From: Clostridiaceae bacterium AM27-36LB
GTDB taxonomy: Bacteria; Bacillota; Clostridia; Lachnospirales; Lachnospiraceae
Direction: 5' to 3'
Length of the DNA: 64,000 nucleotides
Assembly (NCBI GenBank): GCA_003480725.1
Contig: QUJQ01000001.1
Location: forward strand, 1-64,000
Of the stretch, positions 16,338 to 24,204 are shown piece after piece. The position numbers were made by a program, and so were the translations under genes. The notes under the pieces are model-generated. The model did no database searches, was not told the origin of the DNA, and was given only the letters and a program-made list of their open reading frames with translations. Within the stretch, counting starts at the first letter, position 1; every line of letters begins with the position of its first letter.

Positions 16338-17018
16338 TTGAGATTATTAATAGTTGAGGATGAGAAAGAAATCTGTGATACGGTTGCAAAAAGTCTCTAT
16401 CATGCTGGATATGAGGTGGATACCTGTTATGATGGGGAAGAGGCTCTTGAATGTATCCTGACGGAAAATTATGACCTGATCGTTCTGGATCTGAATCTGC
16501 CCGGCATGGATGGAATGGAGATATTGAAAGAACTCAGACAGAGAAATGAGGAGACAAAGGTCCTTATCTTATCTGCCAGAGGGCAGATTGCGGATAAGGT
16601 GGAAGGACTGGATGCAGGAGCAAACGATTATATGGAAAAACCATTCCATCTGCAGGAGCTTGAGGCTCGTATCAGAAGCCTGACAAGAAGGAAATTTGTA
16701 CAGAAGGATGTATGCCTGGAAAGTGGTGACATAAGGTTCGATACATTAAGGCGTGAGGCATATGCAAAAGGGAAAATGGTATCTCTGACAAGAAAAGAAA
16801 ATGGTATTCTGGAATATCTGCTTCTGAATCTTGGCAGACCGGTAAGCCAGGAGGAACTGATGGAGCATGTCTGGGATGCATCTGTGGATAGCTTTAGTGG
16901 CGCCATCAGAGTACATATGTCATCCTTTAGAAAGAAGCTTAAGGTTGTACTTGGATATGATCCGATTCGGAACAAGGTAGGAGAGGGATATCAAATACGG
17001 GAGGAGTCTGGTAGATGA
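16338..17018 (+). CDS. OmpR/PhoB-family response regulator
   Basis: 226-residue DNA-binding response regulator. The receiver domain (residues 1-118) holds the acidic pair EDE, the phospho-acceptor Asp in LDLNLPGMDG and the Lys of KPFHLQELEAR. A winged-helix output domain follows (residues 125-220). The start is the TTG at 16338 with AGGGG eight bases upstream; the earlier TTG at 16314 has no site. Its stop overlaps the kinase start by four bases. Being divergent from the thiol-redox operon, it probably controls that operon. Confidence 0.9.
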   Translation: MRLLIVEDEKEICDTVAKSLYHAGYEVDTCYDGEEALECILTENYDLIVLDLNLPGMDGMEILKELRQRNEETKVLILSARGQIADKVEGLDAGANDYMEKPFHLQELEARIRSLTRRKFVQKDVCLESGDIRFDTLRREAYAKGKMVSLTRKENGILEYLLLNLGRPVSQEELMEHVWDASVDSFSGAIRVHMSSFRKKLKVVLGYDPIRNKVGEGYQIREESGR

Positions 17019-18163
17019 AAAGAATATCGCTGCAATGGAGACTTACCTGTATTATTACCGTATATATTGCGGTTATATGTGGATGCGTCACTACGCTTGT
17101 CTATAAAAATGGTGTGTATTATATGGATTCTCTGCAAGAGACTGTGGATGCCCAGGGAGATGACCATGTGGATGATTCGGAAGAAATATATATCAGTATA
17201 CCAGAGGATAAGTGGGATGAGTTTGCCAATGACTTCTCTGTTCAGGTGTACAATAATAAGGCGGACTACAAGAAAAACAGTCTGATCATTTCGGCTTTAT
17301 TGGCTCTTCTTGGAGGAGTGGCTACCTATTTTATAAGTGGGCATGCACTCAGACCGATCAGAGAGTTTTCTGATAAAATCGAAAAGGTGCAGGCACAAAA
17401 TCTGGCTGATTCACGGATAGAAGAAAACCAGGTAGAGGAACTGAACCAGCTTAGCGTTTCATATAATAAGATGCTGGAACGTCTCTCAGATGCATTTGAA
17501 ATACAGAGACAATTTACTGCAAATGCAGCCCATGAGCTCCGCACTCCTTTAGCTTTGATGCAGGTGCAGCTTGATCTGTATAATTCCACCCGACATCCAG
17601 GCAGCGATGAAGACACCTTACAGACAATAAAAATGGTTACGGAACAGAACGACAGGCTTGGCAAGATGGTAAAGACACTTCTTGACATGAGTGAGCTTCA
17701 GACCGTAGGCCGGGATGATAAAATTATAGTGGATGCTCTTGTTGATGAGGTGCTGGCAGATTTGGAACCTCTTGCACAGGAAAAGAATATCAAACTGATC
17801 GGGAAATGTGAAAATATAACAATGGTTGGAAGTGACATTCTTATTTACAGGCTGGTATATAATCTTGTTGAGAATGCTATAAAATATAACCATGCAGGCG
17901 GGCAGGTTACAGTAACTGCAGACCGGAAGGAAAAGCAGGTTTGCTTGTCAGTGGCGGATACGGGAAATGGAATTCCTGAGGAGCTTCGGGATCGTGTGTT
18001 TGAACCCTTCTTCCGGGTGGATAAATCCAGAAGCCGGGCACTTGGTGGTGTAGGGCTTGGACTTGCTCTGGTCCGTGAAATTGTGAGAGTGCATGATGGC
18101 AGTATTACAGTCAGCTCCAATCCGTCTGGAGGGACAATTTTTGATGTGATGTTCACACAGTGA
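17015..18163 (+). CDS. Sensor histidine kinase
   Basis: 382-residue membrane sensor. Helix 1 (about residues 10-30) and helix 2 (about 89-108) bracket a small, acidic outside domain of roughly 55 residues. HAMP follows, then the H-box NAAHELRTPLA (phospho-acceptor His) and the ATPase domain with NLVENAIKYN, DTGNGIP and GGVGLGLALV. It is translationally coupled to the regulator. The short external domain has no Cys, so if it senses redox state it does so indirectly. The external signal is unknown. Confidence 0.9.
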   Translation: MKRISLQWRLTCIITVYIAVICGCVTTLVYKNGVYYMDSLQETVDAQGDDHVDDSEEIYISIPEDKWDEFANDFSVQVYNNKADYKKNSLIISALLALLGGVATYFISGHALRPIREFSDKIEKVQAQNLADSRIEENQVEELNQLSVSYNKMLERLSDAFEIQRQFTANAAHELRTPLALMQVQLDLYNSTRHPGSDEDTLQTIKMVTEQNDRLGKMVKTLLDMSELQTVGRDDKIIVDALVDEVLADLEPLAQEKNIKLIGKCENITMVGSDILIYRLVYNLVENAIKYNHAGGQVTVTADRKEKQVCLSVADTGNGIPEELRDRVFEPFFRVDKSRSRALGGVGLGLALVREIVRVHDGSITVSSNPSGGTIFDVMFTQ

Positions 18164-18171
18164 TCAACGTA

Positions 18172-18240
18172 AAAGGTCCGATCCTTCGCTTCAGGCCATG
18201 TTGCTTATTTGGCCAGGAGAGAAGGATTGGACCTTTTTAT
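18172..18240. terminator. Terminator between the kinase gene and the P-type ATPase gene
   Basis: 16-bp near-perfect stem (AAAGGTCCGATCCTTC with GAAGGATTGGACCTTT) and a TTTTT tail on the plus strand; A/T-rich on the other side, so it can serve both converging genes. Confidence 0.85.
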
Positions 18241-18249
18241 AACCAGAAG

Positions 18250-20910
18250 TTATTTCTTATATAATACTCTGATAGAATTCAGTACACACAGCATGGCAAC
18301 ACCGGTATCGGCAAATACAGCCATCCACATGGAAGCGAATCCGCACAGTCCCAGGATCATAACGGCAATCTTGATCGCCAGAGCAAATACGATGTTCTGC
18401 CAGGAGATGGCTACTGCGGATTTTGCAATACGTAAGGCATCCGGGATTGCAGACATGCTGGAAGTCATAAAGACTACATCCGCAGCCTCAATGGCAGCGT
18501 CAGCACCGCTTCCCATGGCAGCTCCTACATCCGCACCGGCAAGCACCGGAGCATCGTTGATTCCGTCACCTACGAACATGACGGAAGTGTAGGTCTCACG
18601 CAGTTTTTTCAAAGTTGAAAGCTTATCCTGCGGCAGCAGTTTTGCATGCACTTCATCAATGCCAGTCTCTTTTGCAACCGCTTCTGCACTGTTCTGTGCA
18701 TCACCAGTCAACATGGCAGTCACAATATTCTGCTTCTTGATTGCTGCAATCGCGGATTTTGCGTCTGCCTTGATCGTATCTGAGATTACCAGATATCCGG
18801 CATATTCACCTTCAATGGCAACCAGGACCTCTGTTCCGAATACTTCGTTATTATAAGCAGAAATGTTAATGTTGTGATGCTCCATCAATTTCTTGTTTCC
18901 GCAGAGGATCACATTTCCATCCATGACAGCAAGGATACCTTCACCGGCAATCTCTTTTAAAGTAGATGGACGTGTAAGCTCCATGCCTTTTTCTTTGGCA
19001 GCGGTTACAATACTGTTTGCAATGGGATGAGTGGATACCTGCTCGCAGCTTGCAGCCAGACGAAGAAGTGTATCCTCGTCGGTATTGCCAACAGTTACGG
19101 TCTTCTGCAATACAAAGTTTCCTTCTGTAATGGTTCCGGTTTTGTCCATAACAACAGCTTTGACATCAGCCATAGACTCAAGTGCAACACCGCCCTTGAA
19201 AAGGATGCCTTTCTTGGAACCTGCTCCAATACCGGAGAAAAACGCCAGCGGAACACTCAATACCAGTGCGCAAGGGCAGCTCATGACCAGGAAGGACAGA
19301 GCGGTGTAGATCCAGTAGTTCCAGTCACCACCGGCAACAAGCGGCGGAAGAACAGCAGTTCCCAGTGCCAGGAATACAACGATCGGAGTGTAGACTCTGG
19401 AGAACTTGGTAATAAAACGGTCTACCTTCGGTTTGCTTGCCGCAGCATTTTCAACGGAATCCAAAATACGAGTCACCATAGATTCAGAAAGTGGTTTCTG
19501 TACCTTCAGTTTTAACTGACCGGAAGTATTGACACAGCCGGACAGGATCTCATCACCGACCTCTACATGAACCGGAACCGGCTCACCAGTGATCGGAGAA
19601 GTATCAATACGGCTATCACCTTCTACGACAACACCGTCCAGAGGGATTCTGTCGCCAGGACGAACAAGGATAATATCATCAACGCAGGCATCTTCCGCAG
19701 GAATCACACGGATCTCGTCGCCTTCTACCAGATTTACAGTCTCAGGACGCATATCGACCGCATTCATGATCTGAGAACGGCTGCGCTCTACTGCCTTTTC
19801 TTCAAAATATTCACCGATACGATAGAACAGCATAACACCGACTGCTTCCGGGTAAGATTTGATGGCAAATGCGCCAAGGGTTGCCACACTCATCAGAAAA
19901 TTCTCATCAAAGATCTGTCCTTTGGTCAGGTTGCGGAGTGCGGTAAATACCACTTTCCAGCCAAGAACTGCATAGGCAACTACATAAGCGGCAAGCATCA
20001 GCGGACTTGTATATCCTATGTGCTCCAGAACTTCCATAACAATGAAGAGAACAGCACCGATGATGATGGAGAGAGCAGTCTGCGTCTCTTCGGACATGCC
20101 GGACTCCTTTTCTTTTGTTGCTTCAGAACGGGTACGTTCCTTTTCGCGGATCGTTACATCAGGCTCCATGGCAACACATACCTCACGGATCTTCGGAAGG
20201 ATACGATCCGGATTCTGCGCAGAGATGCGAAGCTGCTTGGTAGCAAATGTAAGAACTGCCTCGTCCACTTCATCCATCTCATTGATCCGACGCTCCAGCT
20301 TGGCTGCACAGTTCGCGCAGTCCAGACCTTCGATGATATAGGTCTTGGTACGGATGCCGCCTGCAGGCTGATCTTTCAGAACGACCTTAACTTCGGACTC
20401 GATAGAAGAACAGATCTTCTGAATCTGAGGAAGCAGGGCATCATAATCTTCAGCGGTGATACGAAGCTGTTTGGTTGCATAAGTAATGGTAGCTTCTGCT
20501 ACGCCAGGAAGTTCATTGATCCGGGATTCCATCTTGGCAGCACAGTTGGCACAACCAAGGTTCTCAAGAATATATACACGTTTTCCGTGAGCCTTCGGAA
20601 TATCATGATGGTGATGCTCATGCTCCTCATGATCGTGATCATGTCCGCAACCACAGCCGCATTCGTCATCATGGTCATGATGGTGATGCTCATGCTCCTC
20701 ATGGTCGTGATCATGTCCGCAACCACAGCCGCATTCGTCATCGTGATGATGGTGATGCTCATGCTCCTCGTGATCATGATCGTGTCCGCAACCACAGCCG
20801 CATTCGTCATCGTGATGGTGCTCATGCTCCTCGTGATCGTGATCATGTCCACAGCCGCAGCTACATTCGTCATCCTGGTGGAGAAGTAATTCTCTGACCT
20901 TCATACTCAT
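18250..20910 (-). CDS. Zn/Cd-type heavy-metal P1B ATPase with His-rich repeats
   Basis: 886-residue metal-exporting P-type ATPase (ZntA/CadA-like). Order of parts: four His/Cys-rich repeats of 21-24 residues (residues 13-103; core DDECGCGCGHDHDHEEHEH), two HMA domains each with a CANC metal site, then membrane helices, the TGEP loop, the SCPCALVLS helix, DKTGTITEG (phosphorylated Asp), THPIA and the GDGINDAP hinge. CPC plus the His-rich head favours Zn(II)/Cd(II) over Cu(I). The start ATG has AGGAGG nine bases upstream. A palindromic operator lies at 20950-20989. The repeat number may vary between strains. Confidence 0.92.
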   Translation of the reverse strand: MSMKVRELLLHQDDECSCGCGHDHDHEEHEHHHDDECGCGCGHDHDHEEHEHHHHHDDECGCGCGHDHDHEEHEHHHHDHDDECGCGCGHDHDHEEHEHHHHDIPKAHGKRVYILENLGCANCAAKMESRINELPGVAEATITYATKQLRITAEDYDALLPQIQKICSSIESEVKVVLKDQPAGGIRTKTYIIEGLDCANCAAKLERRINEMDEVDEAVLTFATKQLRISAQNPDRILPKIREVCVAMEPDVTIREKERTRSEATKEKESGMSEETQTALSIIIGAVLFIVMEVLEHIGYTSPLMLAAYVVAYAVLGWKVVFTALRNLTKGQIFDENFLMSVATLGAFAIKSYPEAVGVMLFYRIGEYFEEKAVERSRSQIMNAVDMRPETVNLVEGDEIRVIPAEDACVDDIILVRPGDRIPLDGVVVEGDSRIDTSPITGEPVPVHVEVGDEILSGCVNTSGQLKLKVQKPLSESMVTRILDSVENAAASKPKVDRFITKFSRVYTPIVVFLALGTAVLPPLVAGGDWNYWIYTALSFLVMSCPCALVLSVPLAFFSGIGAGSKKGILFKGGVALESMADVKAVVMDKTGTITEGNFVLQKTVTVGNTDEDTLLRLAASCEQVSTHPIANSIVTAAKEKGMELTRPSTLKEIAGEGILAVMDGNVILCGNKKLMEHHNINISAYNNEVFGTEVLVAIEGEYAGYLVISDTIKADAKSAIAAIKKQNIVTAMLTGDAQNSAEAVAKETGIDEVHAKLLPQDKLSTLKKLRETYTSVMFVGDGINDAPVLAGADVGAAMGSGADAAIEAADVVFMTSSMSAIPDALRIAKSAVAISWQNIVFALAIKIAVMILGLCGFASMWMAVFADTGVAMLCVLNSIRVLYKK
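20602..20874 (-). repeat. Four tandem His/Cys-rich coding repeats
   Basis: Four in-frame copies of about 63-72 bases encoding DDECxCGCGHDHDHEEHEHHH with small length changes in the His run. They are near-identical at the DNA level, so slippage or recombination could change the copy number and metal-buffering capacity. Confidence 0.9.
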
Positions 20911-20949
20911 ATGGAAAATCCTCCTGTCTCATGTAGATTTGAAATGATA

Positions 20950-20989
20950 TTTTCATATAAAAACATTTGAATATATGTTCATATGAAAA
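20950..20989. promoter_or_regulatory. Nested inverted-repeat operator upstream of the metal ATPase
   Basis: Outer arms TTTTCATAT (20950-20958) and ATATGAAAA (20981-20989) enclose a core TGAA-N6-TTCA at 20968-20981. The core resembles operators of ArsR/SmtB-type zinc sensors (CzrA class). No ArsR gene is adjacent; the only neighbour regulator is the TetR gene facing away. Candidate assignment by pattern only. Confidence 0.5.
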
Positions 20990-21116
20990 TAATAGCATAG
21001 AAGCAATGAAGATGCAATAGAAAATGAAAAGTTTTTCCATGTCTTTTGCTTGCCTTTTGGAAGACCATCCCATATACTTACAGACAGTAGAGTTGCCGTG
21101 GAAAGAGAGGCAGCAT

Positions 21117-21695
21117 ATGAATAGGAAAGATGAGGATAAATTCGTGGATCAGGAAAAGACACAGAAAAAAAATACTATGACGAAGGAATGTATTTTTACG
21201 GCGCTTCTGATTCTGATGGAGCAGAAGACGTATGAAGAGATCACAATTACAGATATTGCAAAGCGGGCAGGCGTATCACGTATGTCGTATTATCGGCTGT
21301 ACCGGTCAAAGGATGATATTCTGATCCAGCATTTCAATGAAATATTTGCAGAACTTCTGAACGAAATAAAGAATATAGAAGGAATCAGCAAATATCAGTT
21401 TTCATTGTTGATCTTCCAGCAGGCAAAAGAAAATGAGCGTCTTCTGAAGGCAGTCCTTCGGGCAAAGCTCTATGAAATGGTATTGAAATGTTTTATTCAG
21501 TATTGCAGTTATTTAGTTGAGAAAATCTTCGGTCAGGATCAAGGACTGGATCCAGTGACGGCAGATTACCTGATCTATGAGGAAGCAGGACGGTTCAGTC
21601 TGCTTTTGCTTCGTTGGGTGGAGCGAGGCATGAAGGAAAGTCCGGAGAAGATGGCAAAGATGATGGAACAGATTGAGGTGAACTTAACTAAATAA
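21117..21695 (+). CDS. TetR/AcrR-family regulator
   Basis: 192-residue regulator. A TetR-type helix-turn-helix is seen at about residues 20-65 (ITITDIAKRAGVSRMSYYRLYRSKDDIL), followed by an all-helical ligand domain. The start is the ATG of MNRKDED with AGAGAGG upstream; earlier in-frame codons have no site. It lies 160 bases upstream of the MMPL exporter on the same strand, the usual layout for a repressor that controls a lipid- or drug-exporting RND gene. Two palindromes near the exporter promoter are its likely operators. Confidence 0.85.
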   Translation: MNRKDEDKFVDQEKTQKKNTMTKECIFTALLILMEQKTYEEITITDIAKRAGVSRMSYYRLYRSKDDILIQHFNEIFAELLNEIKNIEGISKYQFSLLIFQQAKENERLLKAVLRAKLYEMVLKCFIQYCSYLVEKIFGQDQGLDPVTADYLIYEEAGRFSLLLLRWVERGMKESPEKMAKMMEQIEVNLTK

Positions 21696-21770
21696 AGGGA
21701 GAGACTGCTAAGAAATCGTAAAGATTGCAAAACAGATAAGGAACAAATGTAACATTAGGTTTTTTGTCTC

Positions 21771-21799
21771 TTGTGATTTTAACATTCTTATATTATGCT
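21771..21799 (+). promoter_or_regulatory. Promoter of the MMPL-GLUG operon
   Basis: TTGTGA, 17 bases, TATGCT, starting 75 bases after the tetR stop codon. Confidence 0.5.
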
Positions 21800-21832
21800 G
21801 TTACAGCAGAAATGAAAAGTTACACATGTAAC
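21796..21832. promoter_or_regulatory. Double palindromic operator candidate
   Basis: TGCTGTTACAGCA (21796-21808) is a perfect palindrome overlapping the -10 box. GTTACACATGTAAC (21819-21832) is a second perfect palindrome. They share the half-site GTTACA, and CTGTTACA/TGTAACAG also form a wider inverted repeat. This is the arrangement expected of a TetR repressor site. Confidence 0.6.
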
Positions 21833-21855
21833 AGCTAGGACGAGGAGGAAAAGAC

Positions 21856-24204
21856 TTGAGAAAGCTGGCAGAACTTATTGTAAATAATCGTAAGCTGTTG
21901 ATGGTGATCTTTATCGCGGCAGCGATCGGTAGTGCCATCATGTCATCCCATGTGGAAGTCGTACAGGAACTGACAGATTATCTTCCAGAAGACACTGAGA
22001 CCAGACAGGGAGTTGATCTGATGGACGCCGAGTTCACGACCTTTGGTACGGCAAAGGTTATGATCTCAAATGTAACGTATGAAGAAGCTAAGGGTATCGT
22101 AGAACAGCTCAAAGACATCAAGGGCGTATCTGCGGTGGACTTTTATGAGGAAAGTGATGAGGACGAGACAGAGATTACAGATGGGGAAGAACTGTCTGAT
22201 TACTACAAAAATCTGTCCGCACTTCTGAGTATTACTTTTGACACACCGGAAGATGATCCGGAAGCACAGGGTGCAATCAAAGATGTGAGGGAAGCACTGG
22301 CAGATTATGATACCTGGTTTTACACGACGGTAGATAAAGATGATAATGCGTCACTGCAGGAAGATATCAAGGTCATTCTGGTGATCGCTGTATTTATTAT
22401 TATAGCTGTTCTGTGGTTTACATCAGGAACCTATATGGAGATTGCTATTTTCATGCTTGTATTTGCCATGGCGGCACTCCTGAATATGGGTACCAACTTT
22501 ATATTCGGAAAGATTTCTTTTGTTACCAATGCAGTAGCATCCATTTTGCAGCTTGCTATGGCAATTGATTATGCGATTATTCTGTTCCATCGTTTTATGG
22601 AAGAAAAGGCGCATACGGATACGAAGGAAGCATTGATCCGGGCACTGGAAAAAGGCATTGTGGAGATATCATCCAGTTCTCTGACAACCATGTCTGGTAT
22701 GGTGGCGCTGATGTTTATGCATTTTGGTATCGGATTGGATCTGGGTCGTGTCATGGTAAAAGCCATTCTGTTAAGTATGCTTTCTGTATTCGGATTTATG
22801 CCGGGACTGATTATGATGTTCAATCGTCAGATTGATAATACAATGCATAAAAGTTTTGTGCCAAAGATCGAGTTCTGGGGAAAAATTGTTGTTGCGGTCA
22901 GAAAATTCACGGTACCAGTATTTGTTGTAATGATTTTCGTGTGCGGATATCTGTCTAATACCAGTACCTATGCTTATGACCAGAGCTCCGTGGAATCTGC
23001 AAAGATGAATGAATATATGACATCCAAGCGGGAGATTTCCAAGAATTTTGATCTGGATAATCTGATGGCTATTGTAGTTCCTGCAGGAGATTATGACAGT
23101 GAGGCTGCGATTCTGTCGGAGATTCAGGAGATCGATAATGTGGCATCTGCTACAGGTCTTGCCAATGTTACGGTAGATGATGATGAGCAGTATGTACTGA
23201 CAGACAGACTGACTCCTCAGGAGCTGGCAGACGTTACAGATATGGATATTGATACGATCCGTCTTTTGTATCGGTTCTATGCATGGAAGGAAGAGAAATA
23301 CGGTGCATTTCTAAATTCCATTGATGAGTTCAAGATTCCGCTGATCTCCATGGTTGATTTTATCTATGGAGAGGAAGAAAACGAGACCTTTGATTTTGAC
23401 GAGGATCTGTCACAGGATATCAAAGATATGCACAAGACCCTGTCTGATGCGAGAGAACAGCTGGAGGGAGATAACTACCATCGCATGCTGTTTACAATCT
23501 CCGGACCGGTGGAAGGAGAGGAGACCTTTGCAACGATCGACAAGGTAAGAGATATTGCGCAGAAATATTACCATGAAGTGTATGTAGTAGGAGATTCCAC
23601 CAGTGACTATGATCTGAGCAAATCTTTTACGCAGGATAATATGATCATCACGATCCTGACAGCAGTGTTTGTGGCCATCATCCTTCTGTTTACATTTAAA
23701 AATTATAGTCTGCCGTTGATCCTTGTGGTTACGATTCAGACCAGTATCTTTATCAACTTCACGTTGCCGGCGATCCAGGGAGTACATATGTATTTCTTGA
23801 GCTATCTGATCGTCAGCTCCATCCAGATGGGTGCAACAATTGACTATGCGATCGTTATCACAAACCGCTATATTGATTTGCGAAAGACGATCACTGACAA
23901 ACGCGAGGCAGTGGTCAAGACGCTGGATCAGAGTTTTGCTACGATCATTACATCCGGTTCTATTATGACATCTGCCGGATTCGTAGTTGGTCAGACCACC
24001 AGCAACCCGGTTATTGCCTCATTGGGAACGACTCTTGGAAAAGGAACACTGACCTCTATTGTTCTGGTTATGTTGATCCTGCCGCAGCTTCTCTATATGT
24101 TTGACGGTATCATTGCCAAGACTTATTACAAGAGCAAGCTGTCACTGGAAAACTTAAGTAAATTAAGAGCAGAAGCAGCTGGTGAGGAGGGACAGAAAGC
24201 ATGA
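21856..24204 (+). CDS. MMPL-family RND transporter
   Basis: 782-residue exporter of the RND superfamily, MMPL type, with about 12 membrane helices in two halves, each half opening with one helix and a large outside loop (about residues 30-170 and 380-590). Family members export lipids, surface glycolipids or drugs using the proton gradient. The start is TTG at 21856 with CGAGGAGGA upstream. Its stop overlaps the next start (ATGA), so it is translationally coupled to the GLUG surface protein, which is unlikely to be chance. Cargo is unknown. Confidence 0.88.
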   Translation: MRKLAELIVNNRKLLMVIFIAAAIGSAIMSSHVEVVQELTDYLPEDTETRQGVDLMDAEFTTFGTAKVMISNVTYEEAKGIVEQLKDIKGVSAVDFYEESDEDETEITDGEELSDYYKNLSALLSITFDTPEDDPEAQGAIKDVREALADYDTWFYTTVDKDDNASLQEDIKVILVIAVFIIIAVLWFTSGTYMEIAIFMLVFAMAALLNMGTNFIFGKISFVTNAVASILQLAMAIDYAIILFHRFMEEKAHTDTKEALIRALEKGIVEISSSSLTTMSGMVALMFMHFGIGLDLGRVMVKAILLSMLSVFGFMPGLIMMFNRQIDNTMHKSFVPKIEFWGKIVVAVRKFTVPVFVVMIFVCGYLSNTSTYAYDQSSVESAKMNEYMTSKREISKNFDLDNLMAIVVPAGDYDSEAAILSEIQEIDNVASATGLANVTVDDDEQYVLTDRLTPQELADVTDMDIDTIRLLYRFYAWKEEKYGAFLNSIDEFKIPLISMVDFIYGEEENETFDFDEDLSQDIKDMHKTLSDAREQLEGDNYHRMLFTISGPVEGEETFATIDKVRDIAQKYYHEVYVVGDSTSDYDLSKSFTQDNMIITILTAVFVAIILLFTFKNYSLPLILVVTIQTSIFINFTLPAIQGVHMYFLSYLIVSSIQMGATIDYAIVITNRYIDLRKTITDKREAVVKTLDQSFATIITSGSIMTSAGFVVGQTTSNPVIASLGTTLGKGTLTSIVLVMLILPQLLYMFDGIIAKTYYKSKLSLENLSKLRAEAAGEEGQKA

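Noticed and set aside
20602..20874. CRISPR-like regular repeats
   Set aside because: The repeats are contiguous, in frame, without spacers, and encode the His-rich head of the ATPase.
19567..20889. 440-codon open frame opposite the P-type ATPase
   Set aside because: Shadow of the ATPase; the Met/Val-rich end is only the reverse of the His-rich repeats.
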